A DNA stretch of 64,000 nucleotides from assembly GCA_033807775.1 (NCBI GenBank), contig CM066320.1, positions 182,267,784 through 182,331,783 of the forward strand, given 5' to 3'. How positions within the stretch are numbered: position 1 is the stretch's first letter; each line of letters starts with the position of its first letter. A program made the translations under genes and the position numbers. Shown here piece after piece: positions 1 through 10,600 of this stretch. The notes under the pieces were generated by a model. That model worked only from the letters and a program-made list of their open reading frames with translations. It ran no database searches and was not told the DNA's origin. The stretch is from Saussurea involucrata. Lineage: Eukaryota > Streptophyta > Magnoliopsida > Asterales > Asteraceae.

Positions 1-816
1 ATGACCGATTCCCTTTTCTTATGTATATCAATTTCACTAATTTACAAATTGGCCCACAACTATCCAATTTAATGAAACTAACCCCAAGTTTCACATTCTT
101 TAAAAATTAGCTTACAAGCTTTGATCAATTACACTTTTGATCCATCGTCATTAAATTACAACATAACGTTTAAAATAACATCTCCTAATATTTCAAACGT
201 TCTTCGTACAAAGTTATGGAAATTTCGAGGTGTTAAACGATCGCACTATGTCAATTATGTAGTTGTGATCTCATTTATGTTGCTTGCATGTCGTAATTCA
301 AGTTATTTATATCCATAACAATTTTATAGAAATGATGTTCAAAACTATGCAAAGTTTTCATATGATTTGACACAAACCCTTTAATTCTGGTTTGCTCAAC
401 TTATGGTTTCGGAAGCTCCTAAAGTACAAGAGATGACTCAAATAAAAACGACAACAAAAATAGTCTCAATTAAAGAAAGTAAAAATGTATAAATGAGTTT
501 TACCAAGCCATCTTAAATTAGATATTGACTTCCTAAAAAACAAATAAATACTCTAAATGTTAATAATTAACTTGCTTTTATTTTATTTGATGAATATTTA
601 AATGCTTTTGTGTGGAACAAAATGATATAACACATGTACAAATTTGATATTCATTTTGATAAAAAGATGTAGAAATAAAATGAAAAATTAAGATTTATAT
701 AAACTTTGCAAAAGAACCCCACAAATCCAAAGTTACAACAACAGATGGAATGGTATCATCTTCATCCAAAATTTGTGTGCTTCTTGAATGGATATGTAAT
801 TACAGTTTCTGAGTTA
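1..816. other. AT-rich intergenic DNA
   Basis: I recognise no gene, RNA or element here. It is AT-rich sequence downstream of the zinc-finger gene. A short (TA)n tract at about 817-838 lies just past that gene's stop codon, probably in or near its 3' UTR. Confidence 0.5.
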
Positions 817-876
817 TATATATATATATATATATATACTTGTTTTCCTTTAAAAAAAATTGAAAATAATAATAAT

Positions 877-2388
877 TTATGTGTCATGAGTTGGATCACT
901 TGGACCCACATCAGTTGTTGAAGTACCAATCCCAACCTGCAACCATGAAGATGAACTCCCACTGATGTTATTCATGTCTTTTAACTCACTCAGTTTTGCC
1001 AACTTCACCTTACTATCAGCTTCATCATCCTCCACTGTTGCTTCTTTTTCATGGTTGCTTGTGTTCTTGCGATCATCTTGTTGATCACCGATTCTATTTT
1101 GATCTTTTCCATCTCCATCCGTACCATTGTCATGATCTACATTCCATGAATGAAGATTGATCTCCGTTGAAACCTCTAAGCTCAATGGAGCTGGGAGGTT
1201 GAGATCGAGTGCTTTGGATTTATTGAGTATTTGGGAGGGTAATGCCAATGCTCTTCGATGAAGTTGTTCGATATGTTCATGGAAGTTAAACTTTGCTATA
1301 GAAGAAGTATCAGACATGTTTGATGTAAGCCAATGGCATCTCTTGTGTCCGCCGAGGGCTTGGCCGGAAGCAAAGACCCGATTACAAATTGAGCATTTGT
1401 GCACTTTGGATTTCCGCCGCGGTGCTCCGACTAACGGCGGTGGCACGGTGCTCGGACCTTGGCTGAATTGGTAGCTCGAGATTGGTTTTGGCGACGGGAA
1501 GAATTCGTCGTGTGTGATGACATCATCATCGGCGATGCTATCGTCAGCAAATTGATCGTTTCTTGCCGCAAAACAACCTTTAACTTTCTTGTGACTTGCA
1601 CGATGTCCACCCAATGCTTGATGTGAATTGAACACTTTTTTACATGCTTTACACTCAAACATGCCTTTTGGGGTGGTGGCAATACCTTTGGCTTTATGAT
1701 CTAGAGGTGGTGGCGGTGGTCGTGTAAAAGATGACAGAAACGTCGGTTTAGTAAAACTAGGGTTCCGTCGTTGCTCCTCCCTACTAAGGGAGGCGCAGGA
1801 GTCTTCGGCGTCGGTTAATTCTACCAACGCCGAAGACCTATCCCTAGCATTTGATAACTCCATCAAACATTTGGCTAGGGCTAGGTCTTCGTCTTCACTT
1901 GATGGACAGATTGAATTAAAGCTACCAACTTTTGCCCTTAAAGATCTCTTTCTCTTCGACCACCCACCACCACCACCATAATCTCTCTGGTCACCGTGAT
2001 CATGATCATGATCATCATCATCATACCCATCATCATCATCATCATCAGGCTCCGACTCCGGCGATGATACGAGAGACTCACCATCATCGGAGTTGCATTT
2101 TCGATGTTCAAGAAATGATTTCCATGACAAGAATTCTTTCCCACAATTCTCACAAACCCTACAACTCTTTAACCGATTAGGGTTTGTTCTTAACGCATAC
2201 ATTCTCTTGTTCCCTTGCTTATTATCTTCCCAATCGCTCGCCGGATCTTCATCATCAAGATTCCCATTATCATCCCCGATTCCATGAGCTCTCATATGCC
2301 CACCTAATGCTCTTCCACACATGAAACCCTTCTTACATATTCGACAAAAATGCTTGAAATTGGTTTGTTGATCATCAGCACTAGCCAT
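877..2388 (-). CDS. ZAT-type C2H2 zinc-finger protein (EAR-motif repressor)
   Basis: Encodes about 503 residues in one intronless frame. Zinc fingers in order: a plant-type finger near residues 15-35 with the RALGGH variant; a C2HC-like second finger ending HRKC; and two canonical fingers with QALGGH cores (ECKACKK...QALGGHRASH and KCSICNR...QALGGHKRCH). An EAR repression motif, DLNLP, follows, in the usual C-terminal position. Between fingers 2 and 3 there is a very acidic Asp/His run and a basic KRKRSLR stretch that could be a nuclear signal. This layout fits the multi-finger ZAT1/ZAT4/ZAT9 group of Arabidopsis C1-class nuclear transcription factors that repress stress or developmental targets. 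The start chosen is the ATG at 2388 (MASADD). An alternative TTG two codons upstream has no support. The DNA-binding class is firm; target genes and exact orthology are unknown. Confidence 0.93.
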   Translation of the reverse strand: MASADDQQTNFKHFCRICKKGFMCGRALGGHMRAHGIGDDNGNLDDEDPASDWEDNKQGNKRMYALRTNPNRLKSCRVCENCGKEFLSWKSFLEHRKCNSDDGESLVSSPESEPDDDDDDGYDDDDHDHDHGDQRDYGGGGGWSKRKRSLRAKVGSFNSICPSSEDEDLALAKCLMELSNARDRSSALVELTDAEDSCASLSREEQRRNPSFTKPTFLSSFTRPPPPPLDHKAKGIATTPKGMFECKACKKVFNSHQALGGHRASHKKVKGCFAARNDQFADDSIADDDVITHDEFFPSPKPISSYQFSQGPSTVPPPLVGAPRRKSKVHKCSICNRVFASGQALGGHKRCHWLTSNMSDTSSIAKFNFHEHIEQLHRRALALPSQILNKSKALDLNLPAPLSLEVSTEINLHSWNVDHDNGTDGDGKDQNRIGDQQDDRKNTSNHEKEATVEDDEADSKVKLAKLSELKDMNNISGSSSSWLQVGIGTSTTDVGPSDPTHDT

Positions 2389-2520
2389 GAACAAAGATAA
2401 AAAGGGTTAAAAGAAGATCTAGAGAGAGAAAGGGAAGAAGAAGAAGAAGAGAGAGAAAGACAGAAAAAAGCATAAAAACAAAAATTAAAAACAAAAAGAG
2501 AAAAAAAAGGGGGATTGAAG
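2389..2520 (-). promoter_or_regulatory. CT-rich 5' leader of the zinc-finger gene
   Basis: Read on the coding (minus) strand, the 130 bases before the ATG are dominated by CT/CTT runs (GA/GAA on the plus strand). Pyrimidine-rich 5' UTRs are common in plant transcription-factor genes. The transcription start is not determined and I see no convincing TATA box. Confidence 0.45.
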
Positions 2521-2714
2521 TGAGCAAAAGAATTGAGGGTGGAGTTATGTTCTTGTAGTTGAAGTTGTTGTAAAGTTGTACGGTGAAAAGAAGGTTGCTC
2601 CTTGTTTTTAGTTAGAGAGTAATGGTTTTGTGGTAGAGAGAGATTGCAGTGGTGAGTTGAGTGTGTGTGACAAGTGGAAGGAGGGTACGTTCATCGGAGA
2701 CTTTTTCCACCACT

Positions 2715-2754
2715 CATATGGATTGAACGGTGGCGCCGCCGTTCAATCCATATG
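2715..2754. repeat. Perfect 16-bp inverted repeat upstream of the zinc-finger gene
   Basis: Arms 2715-2730 (CATATGGATTGAACGG) and 2739-2754 are exact reverse complements around an 8-base loop containing GGCGCC. It lies about 330 bp upstream of the start codon, in the promoter or distal 5' UTR. It could be a cruciform or RNA hairpin, a dimeric protein site, or the relic of an excised mobile element. Confidence 0.85.
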
Positions 2755-2926
2755 TACGGACCACGGAGAAAGGGGGACACACACCCCTTAATTTCGTTAT
2801 CCATCGGCTAAATTACTTAAACCCCCTGAAAAATCATCATCTTTTCACATCAACCTTTTAATATACCAAATTATGTGTAGTATATATGTGTACCAAAATG
2901 TAAGAACACAATTTGCTTATTCTAAA

Positions 2927-3105
2927 GGGAATTTAATTAAAATACCAAAAGTTTGACTTTGACTTGCCAAAATACCCATTTCTCTCCTGAATTTGCTAAA
3001 ATACCCATAAAATCCGCGATTAATCCCGTGATCGCGGACAGGGACCAATTTTGAAAAATTTCATCCTGCGATCGCGAAGAAGAGTCCCGCGATTTTGATT
3101 GTTTT
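2927..3105. repeat. Partial copy of the foldback repeat seen at 58686-59044
   Basis: Begins like the terminal repeat of the later copy (GGGAATTTAATTAAAATACC) and keeps the internal CGCGAT/CGCGGACAGGGACC hairpin motifs and the spaced AAATACCC phrases. A matching right terminal arm is not visible, so this looks truncated or strongly diverged. Confidence 0.55.
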
Positions 3106-3164
3106 GATTTGCAATTTACAATTTCAACCCCTATACTTATTTACTTACTTTACTTTATACCTTT

Positions 3165-3345
3165 TACTTTCATAATTTTAATTTTACATTTAACACATAT
3201 AATCGTTTATTAACTAAAATACGTTAAAAAAATACGTTTTAATTTTAACAAGTTACACCATTATAATCGTCTCTTCGATACGTTCGAAATGAGCCCAATA
3301 TTGAATATTTTTGGATTTATTTATTTTAATATATATCATATATAC
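3165..3345. repeat. Dispersed AT-rich repeat, inverted copy near 57535-57680
   Basis: The stretch with AATCGTCTC, CGAAATGAG and CCAATATTGAATA recurs in opposite orientation near 57570-57640 (ATTCAATATTGG ... CTCATTTCG ... GAGACGATT). The element class is unknown; no clear termini or target duplications were found. Confidence 0.5.
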
Positions 3346-3441
3346 TACATAAAAATATTTTTTATATTTACAATTCATACCCTTATAGTTAATTATTTAA
3401 TTTATGGTACTCTTATAGTTAAAATACGTTTTATTTATTTT

Positions 3442-3636
3442 ATTATCGATGGTCCAAGTGTAAGTATTAAAAATTGGCGGAGGCTTTGCGATGGATAGAC
3501 ATCGATCCTTTTGTGCATACTCTGTAACTGCAAATACTTCAGCTCCAAACACACATGAATCATCATTCGCCAAATACCCATTTTCACAATTCTTAAATGA
3601 GTCCAGTGATACCAACTTGTCAAAACCCCATTTCAT
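3442..3636 (-). pseudogene. MATH-domain gene fragment
   Basis: A 65-residue stretch on the minus strand reads like the end of one MATH (TRAF-like) domain and the start of the next: WGFDKLVSLDSF, then NGYLANDDSCVFGAEVF, then a linker and TYTWTIDN. In intact plant MATH proteins a second domain follows directly. Here it runs into AT-rich sequence after IDN, and an in-frame stop lies just upstream of the first Met. I read it as one exon-sized relic or a captured fragment. An isolated exon of a larger gene is possible, but I see no partner exons nearby. Confidence 0.6.
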
Positions 3637-3896
3637 ATTCTACAACTATTGCTGTACACAAAATGTTAAGTTGACGGTGGCTTTGAGGACAAAAATGTTA
3701 ACATTATACATTAAATGGTTTATATAATATTACTTATAATTACGTTCTTTTATCCTTATATTCAGGATCTTAATTATCATAAAATTGATTGTTTAAATAT
3801 CTATACTATATTATAAAGTATTTAAAAAAAACTCTTAAAAATAATCCATAAAGCCTTATATACTGCTATTTAGTGCTGATTACTTAAAATTTCTTA

Positions 3897-4276
3897 GGGT
3901 GCGTTTGGTACACAAGACAGGACAGGACAGAACAGAACAGAGATCACTGTTCCATGTTTGACAGAACTTTTATGTGGAACAGACAGGAACAAGCTGGAAC
4001 AGACCTGTTCCACCCCACCCCATGGAACAAGCTGGAACAAGCTGGAACAGACTTATGTTTCACCACTATAACCTCAAAATAAAATCAAATTCTCTTCTAA
4101 AACATCAAATACATGTTATGTTATATTTTATATTTTATTCATTCTTTAAATTTTATTTATTTGTATTTTGTCTAATGTTATCTGTTATGTTCTGTCCAGT
4201 TCTATCTACCAAACGTTGAACAAATTTTTGGTCCTGTCCCGTCCTGTTCTATCTTGTCTGCGTACCAAACGCACAC
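3897..4276. mobile_element. PIF/Harbinger-type (Tourist-like) MITE, copy 1
   Basis: 380 bp bounded by TTA target duplications (3894-3896 and 4277-4279). Terminal inverted repeats begin GGGTGCGTTTGGTAC on the left and GTGTGCGTTTGGTACGC read in from the right, continuing into GACAGGACAG-type repeats. The interior carries repeated GGAACAAGCTGGAACAG. No coding capacity. TTA/TAA duplication is diagnostic of the PIF/Harbinger superfamily. Confidence 0.82.
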
Positions 4277-4279
4277 TTA

Positions 4280-5095
4280 AAAACAACTAACGAAGCTTTA
4301 TGTATCACTGTTGATGCTAATTACTTAATTAGTCCTTATCTCTAACTCATTCATTTTATTCCTTATCTCTATCTCCCTACAAATTCTCAAATGGTAAACC
4401 CCTAAAAAAAGCATCATTCTTTAATCTTCATTAGTTACCTAATTAATCCTAATCTCATAACCCCTTTCAAATCCTCAAATTATGAACCCCTCAAAAATTT
4501 TCATTCTTTGTACAAATTTATAAAAAAATATTATAATTTTCTCAAAACTAAACAAAACCGTTTTATAAAATCGACAATGATAAAAAATAAAACAAAAATT
4601 AAAATCAAGATATATCGCGCTGCATTGCATGAATAGCCTTCTAGTGAAACTAAATATATATATAACCCCATCATGCTTGTAACGTACTTGTATCTTATAT
4701 TATTATGTCTTGCAAACTTTAATCTTTTTACACTATAAAACAAATGACTTTTACCCATAATATTCTCCCAGGGAAATTTCCGTCGGTGATTACCCATAAA
4801 ATATCAATTGTTCGATAGAATCCGATATGTTTCGAGAAAATACCCATGGATCACCCAAAGAATCCATGGGTAATTTGTCACTGATTTGCATTACCCACCA
4901 ACTTTTGTGACGGTTTTGTGACGAATCACTCTTTAGCGACTGATTTCACAAGAAAAAATTCGTAGGTAAAAGTTTTTCGTTTAGTAGTATTAGTTCATTT
5001 AAAAAAATAGATATTCGTAGCTAGGACTTCAAATTCAATTTAAAATTTTAAGTTCATAAATATAAAATGAAATGGATATATAAAAGAGGACTATA
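4280..5095. other. AT-rich spacer with a CCGTCGGTGA-type patch
   Basis: No gene recognised. Around 4740-4975 there are CCGTCGGTGATTACCC and ATGGGTAATT phrases with partly inverted symmetry. The CCGTCGGTGA motif also recurs at 41870-42115, suggesting fragments of one DNA-transposon family. Ends could not be defined. Confidence 0.35.
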
Positions 5096-5492
5096 GAGTA
5101 CAATAAAATTGGTTTTATAAGACGTCTAAAATAAATAAGCGTCTAAATAGAGTGTTTTATAGGATCAAAATTTATAGGACCAAACAAAAAAACGTCTCAT
5201 CTAAAAGTGTTTCAAAAGTTTATAGAACGCTTTTAGGCGTCGTAAAGAAGGTTTTTACACCATTTTTCAAATAAAACTTCCTATTAACTATTTTATAGGA
5301 CACTATTTGAAAAAATATCATATAAACACAAATGTTCTCTAAAAATATGGTTTTATAGGACATTTCTCAAAAGCGTCCTGTAAAACTATAATATGATATT
5401 TTATTTTGAAAATGTCCAAAAAACGTTATGACATTCGAAAACGTTCTATAAACTTATTATAACACTTTTAGATATAACGTATTTTTGTAGTG
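5096..5492. mobile_element. CACTA-like mini-element
   Basis: The right end reads TATTTTTGTAGTG, the reverse complement of a canonical CACTACAAAAATA terminus. A degenerate left end (GAGTACAATAAAA) sits at 5096. Both are flanked by ATA (5093-5095, 5493-5495), the 3-bp duplication expected for CACTA/EnSpm. Subterminal phrases TTATAGGAC and GCGTC recur in both orientations. No ORF. Confidence 0.6.
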
Positions 5493-6000
5493 ATAATGTT
5501 ATAACCAAAATAAAATAATGTAGGGGGTTAGAATAAATTACAGTTAACGTGTGAAATTAAGGTGATCCTGCAGGTGGTGGTGGTGGTGGTGTTGTTTTCC
5601 GGTGACAAATGGAGTGGTAGTGCCGTACTGGTGTTGTTTTCCGGTGAAAGGAAAAGAACTAGAAATTAAAAGGAGTGGTGGTGATCTAACTTGTAAACCT
5701 ATAATTAAAATCTATATCATCATTTGCCTTCAACTCCAAGCCAAGAAACCCAATAAGGTTTAACCATTTTGTGGGTTGGTCCTATAGACAATTTATCTTT
5801 TCATACAATTAACTTTATTATATTACATAACGATTGCATTAACTAGTATAAGTTCAATTAAACCAATTTTTATCTTTCTAGGCTTGTCGAACTACACTAG
5901 GGTTTACCATAGCTAGGCTTGGTTCCCTCTTACAAGATTAAGGGAAAAAAGCTAACATGGTACAAAAAACCAATGAAATTTGTCGCACGTACATCATTAA
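5493..6000. other. Spacer with a GGT microsatellite
   Basis: No gene recognised. A (GGT)n run at about 5571-5590 is followed by a short imperfect tandem duplication containing TTGTTTTCCGGTGA. The rest is AT-rich. Confidence 0.4.
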
Positions 6001-6393
6001 GGGTGTGTTTGGTACGCAGACGTGATAGAACAGACAGAAAGGGACAAGACAGAACATAACAAGACATAACAACTGTTCAATATTTGGTAGACAGAACTAG
6101 ACAAAACATAACAGATAACATTAGATAAAATACAATAAATAAACTTTTAAAGAATGAAGAAAATATAAAATAGAACGTGTATTTGATGTTTTAGAAGAGA
6201 ACTAGATTTTATTTTGAGGTTATATTGGTAAAACATAAGTCTGTTCCACCCTGTTCCAGCTTGTTCCATGGAGTGGGGGTGGAACAGGCCTGTTCCACTT
6301 TGTTACTGTCTGTTCCACATAAAAGTGCTGCCAAACGTGGGACAATGATCCCTGTTCAGTTCTCATGTTCTGTCCAGTGTACCAAACGCACCC
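6001..6393. mobile_element. PIF/Harbinger-type MITE, copy 2 (inverted relative to copy 1)
   Basis: 393 bp flanked by TAA target duplications (5998-6000, 6394-6396). Ends are GGGTGTGTTTGGTACGC and its inverse ACCAAACGCACCC. The interior matches the reverse complement of the element at 3897-4276, including CTTGTTCCATGGAGTGG versus CCATGGAACAAG. Same family, opposite orientation. Confidence 0.87.
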
Positions 6394-6604
6394 TAAATAA
6401 CCTTGAGGGTTGGTTTACTGCTCTCTTTTCCTTTTCTTCTTCATGTATTGCTTGTAATTTAAGATATATGTGCTATGTTGAAGTGTAGTCTCTTTAACAA
6501 TGCTTGTTTGCGAGTTGGTTTACAAGGTATACTAAAATAGGTGGGAATATGGAACTTAAGTGAAAGAAATTTGGTGAAGTTTATGTTGTTTGAAATTCGC
6601 ATTC

Positions 6605-6854
6605 TGTTAGTGCCTAATATTCTAAGTTGTACCATGTAGAGGGACCTTTATTGTAATTGTTAAGTTACATACTATATAATGTGTACTTAGCCTAGATTTC
6701 TAAATTAGGTCATCCAATTCCATATTCACACAAGTACACATACATAGTATTCTCTCTACATTCATCTTTGTACTTTGTGATTGATCTTCATTTGATATAT
6801 ATTGGTGGCCATCTGATTGTTATACATGGATTGATTACTTGTTCTGGGATCACA
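6605..6854 (+). repeat. 5' LTR of the outer copia element
   Basis: Starts TGTTAGTGCC and ends GGGATCACA. It matches 39948-40197 except for about three substitutions. It should hold the promoter and polyadenylation signals of the element. Confidence 0.93.
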
Positions 6855-6856
6855 AT

Positions 6857-6867
6857 TGGTTCAGAGC
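6857..6867 (+). promoter_or_regulatory. Primer binding site of the outer copia
   Basis: TGGTTCAGAGC just inside the 5' LTR resembles the plant initiator-Met tRNA complement TGGTATCAGAGC but lacks the central A. It is either a diverged or a variant priming site. Confidence 0.6.
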
Positions 6868-7271
6868 ATAGTATTTCATTTAGACCAGATTAGGTTTTTG
6901 AGAGTTTTTGCAATTTTAAGTGTTCTTCATTTTTTCATTCAATTCTGTTCGATTTTAGCCATTTGAGTGCTTCAAATGAATTAGAATTGATCTAGGAGTG
7001 TTTGATTATCATCCCTGTGTGTTTTGATTCCGCAATTACACCAGGAATAGTCTCAATTTGTGCAAAATTCGTTTTTCGGACTTTTAGAAGAAAACTCACT
7101 GTTTTGGTTTAGAAATCATTGTTCTAGTGATTTTTGGACAAAACTTGAAGAATTAAAGTTGTCCAGAATACAGTTGCGAACCTGCGTACCAATTTTCAAA
7201 GCAATTGGACCATTTTTGAAGAATCGACTCAAGAGCCTCTGCATATTCAATACTATAGCAACACATAGATA

Positions 7272-7598
7272 TTCATAACTTTCACAACCTTTGAATATTC
7301 ATAACTTTCGCAACCTTTGAGGATTCATAAATATCGCAGTCCACTAGAAGTGAACAGTATACTATCGCAACTATCTGTTGCGACAAGTATCAACTATCGC
7401 AACCTACCTGATCTTGAACAATACTTATCGCAATCCTCAGTTGCGATAAGAATTTTTGTTGGATTGTATCGCAACCTGTTAGCTGTGACAAGGTTTTGGC
7501 TTACTTTCGCAACTTGTTAATTGCGACAAGTCTTTGATTGCGATAAGTCCTTGGTTGCGACAAGAGTGGGTTGAGACAGATAGTGGGTTGAGACAAGG
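7272..7598 (+). repeat. TCGCAA/TTGCGA hairpin cluster in the copia leader
   Basis: Between the primer site and gag there is a run of short units in which TATCGCAACC or TTCGCAACC faces TTGCGACAAG or TTGCGATAAG a few bases later, giving small potential hairpins. It closes with two AGTGGGTTGAGACA phrases. Related clusters sit after pol (14931-15112, 15590-15786) and inside the gypsy LTRs. Confidence 0.85.
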
Positions 7599-7666
7599 CC
7601 GTGTGAAACTATTTTTTTGCTAATCGAATCTAAGGAATACTTAACGATCATCAACAAGTAATCATT

Positions 7667-10600
7667 ATGACAGCGAGAGACATCTTAACTATTGGGTCGA
7701 AGGACACACCACCTGTTCTTTTTCCCAAGGAGTTTAAGATATGGAAAGACAGGTTCATAGATTATGTTGAGCGACAAGAGAACGGGGAATATATTTCTAA
7801 TTCTCTTAAGAATGGTCCCATGGAGAAACAAATGAGAAGAGGACTTATTACTGATGGTGACCCAATTCCAGACTGGGTTGAGATTCTACCATTACATTAT
7901 ACTCCTGAACAAAAGAATAAGCAATATGGAGACAAGATGGCAAAGTCTCTAGTTATTCAAGCCTTAACCAACGATATTTATCGAAAGGTGGATAGCAAAA
8001 ATTATTCTGGGAAGGCCATGTTTGATGAACTGACAAAGCTGTATCAAGGATCTGAAATAGAGAATCAGATGAGAATCTCTAACGCCATCAACACATATGA
8101 AAATTTTAAACAAAAGGAAGGAGAGGCACTTGATTCTGCTTATGACCGATTCACTACTATTTTGAATGAGCTGAATATGTACAATATAAACAAATCTATA
8201 ATCGAGCACAATGTGAAATTCCTGAGTGTTCTTCAACTCGAATGGAAGAAATATGCTCACCGAATGAAACAGAATGCTAGGTTAGATGCGTTGCCTCTAC
8301 AAGAGATGTACAAAACCTTGAAGCAGGATGAAGATGATGCTGATGCAAAGAGTGCTAAGAAAAAGAAGAAAGAGAAGAAGGAAGAGAAAAGAGAGGTTAA
8401 GGAAGAAGAGTTAGATCCACTTGCTTTAATGTCTAACATAAAATACTCAAAGAATGTGAGTAATCAGTCTGATGAGGAACATAATGAAGCAGGTGTGATA
8501 GATGATGTTGAAAGTATGAAGCAAGCTATGATACTCCTTACTAGATCTTTTCAAAGACAGTTTGGGAAAAGCCCCAGTTCTAACAGTCAAAGGTATGCGT
8601 CTGGCTCTAAGAACTTCGAGCACAAAGCACATGTTGAATCGAGCAAGAGGTTTGATGACAAGAAGACTGAGTATAAGAAAGATGAGTATAAGAGGCCAGA
8701 TGAGAAGAAGGTATTTGAGAAGAAGGATGAAGCACCGAAGTGCTACAATTGTAGGAAGACTGGTCACTTCTCCAAAGAATGTTGGAAGCCGAAAGTGAGG
8801 GATTCCAGTTATTACAAGAACAAGTTGATGCTTGCTGAACAGAAAGAATCGGGAATAGCGCTGTTGGTCGAAGAAGAATACTGGCTTGATCAGACGGATG
8901 ATGAAGCAGATGATGAGACAGCGGCTCAGACCAAGATGTGCTTCATGACCAAAAACACCGATGATGAAGGGTCAGAGTCTACTTCAAATGAGGTACATTA
9001 CGATCTCTATAATCAATTCTTTAGTCAACAAGCATATTTAACAAAGAGATTAGAAGAACTAACAAATGACCAGAACATAGCAGATGAAATAATTTCCACT
9101 CAAAAGAAAAGACTAATAGAACAAGACAGTCAAATTAAAGAATTAGAAAAGAAAAAGACTGAGTTTGATATTGGTCATGCGTATTTTCAAGATAAAATAA
9201 CTGAACTATCAGATAAATTAATGAGTTCGGAAACCAAGAATTGTGAGTTTGAAAATCTTTTACATGCTTATAAAGATAGGAATGATGAGCTGTGTGAAAA
9301 TGTCAATGATCTGGAAAATAAACTGTACAAAGCAGGTCAAACTGAACAAACAATTCACATGCATAAGCCAAGTAAGTTCAGATATTTCAATTCAAAGTGG
9401 GGTATCGGGTATGACAATCCACAGTACCTGGGTAATGCCTTAATAAAATCTCCCACTTTTTATAAATTTGAATGGATTGAACTTGCAGTACATTCTAACT
9501 ATCAAATTAAATGGCTTAAAATAGATGGTGAAGACTATGAGGCTGAGGAAGAAATAAAAAGAAAAACCACTGTTAAAATGCAACTTCCTTTTTGGTATGG
9601 TCCTGATAATGCAAAAACATTAAATAACGAAAGAACCTTGCCAAATGATTACTTTGAGAGCTATATTGTTAAAGAACCAGAGGATACGGAAATTACACAA
9701 AAGAATGATTCTGAAACACCTATTTTGGAAGGTAAAAGGTATTTTCCACCAATGGTTCTTGAACAAAAACTCATGGACCTCGAAAGCAAGATCAAAAGTA
9801 CTATTGAAGAAGTCAGAAATGACGAGAAGCTTGCTTTTGAGATCGAAAAGGAAGTTATGATCACAGTGTTTTCGGAAAGCTTAAAAGAAATGAAAACAAA
9901 ACTTGTGGAAATATCTGAAGAAAAAGTTTCAAAAGAAAAGCATTCTTCAGATTCAGATGTTTCCTCATGCAAAGATTTTATGGGAAATACTATCTATAGG
10001 AATATGATAGTTGATGACCAAGATGATCTTGAATCTTGGGATTTGGAAAGTCAACTTGATCCTGAGATATATATCCCTACAGAAGAAGATAAAGCATTTC
10101 GAGAAGAACAAAAGAATTTTCCTTATCCGACGTCTTATGGTATCTTTCCCTCTCCATTGAAGAGTCCGTTTGATTGTGATATTGAGAATGTTGGCAAAGA
10201 CAAAGGTAAAGCTGTATGTGAAGTGCCTGTTCAATTTGACTTTAGTGCCAAACTTCCAGATCACACTGACTTTCTAATAAAAGAAGAGGAACCTGAAAAG
10301 ATCATCTTGGAAGGGGAATCTTCAAAATCAGCTGAGAAAATTTCTGCTAATGATTATTACTCTAAATCTAAATCAAAACAATCATTACAGAAAAAGAAAA
10401 GAAAAACAAAAAGAAAGAAGCATGTTAATTCTTTTCAAGCTCAAAATTCAAAAGCTTACGACTCCTATTTGTCTGGTGTTTCAGATCGTAATTTAAGAAA
10501 CAAAACGCGCCTTGAGTGGAGAATAAAGGAGTCCACACAGGATGTGGCACAAATCAAATCATCCCACGTTACTTTAAATATTTTAAATTCCAAGAAAGAC

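Noticed and set aside
1932..2180. His-rich plus-strand ORF opposite the zinc-finger gene
   Set aside because: It is the antisense of the Asp/His-rich region of a well-supported gene.
6605..6854. Treating 6605-6854 and 39948-40197 as two independent solo LTRs
   Set aside because: The CATTC duplication, adjacent primer site and purine tract, and the post-pol frame resuming at 39471 all require one element.
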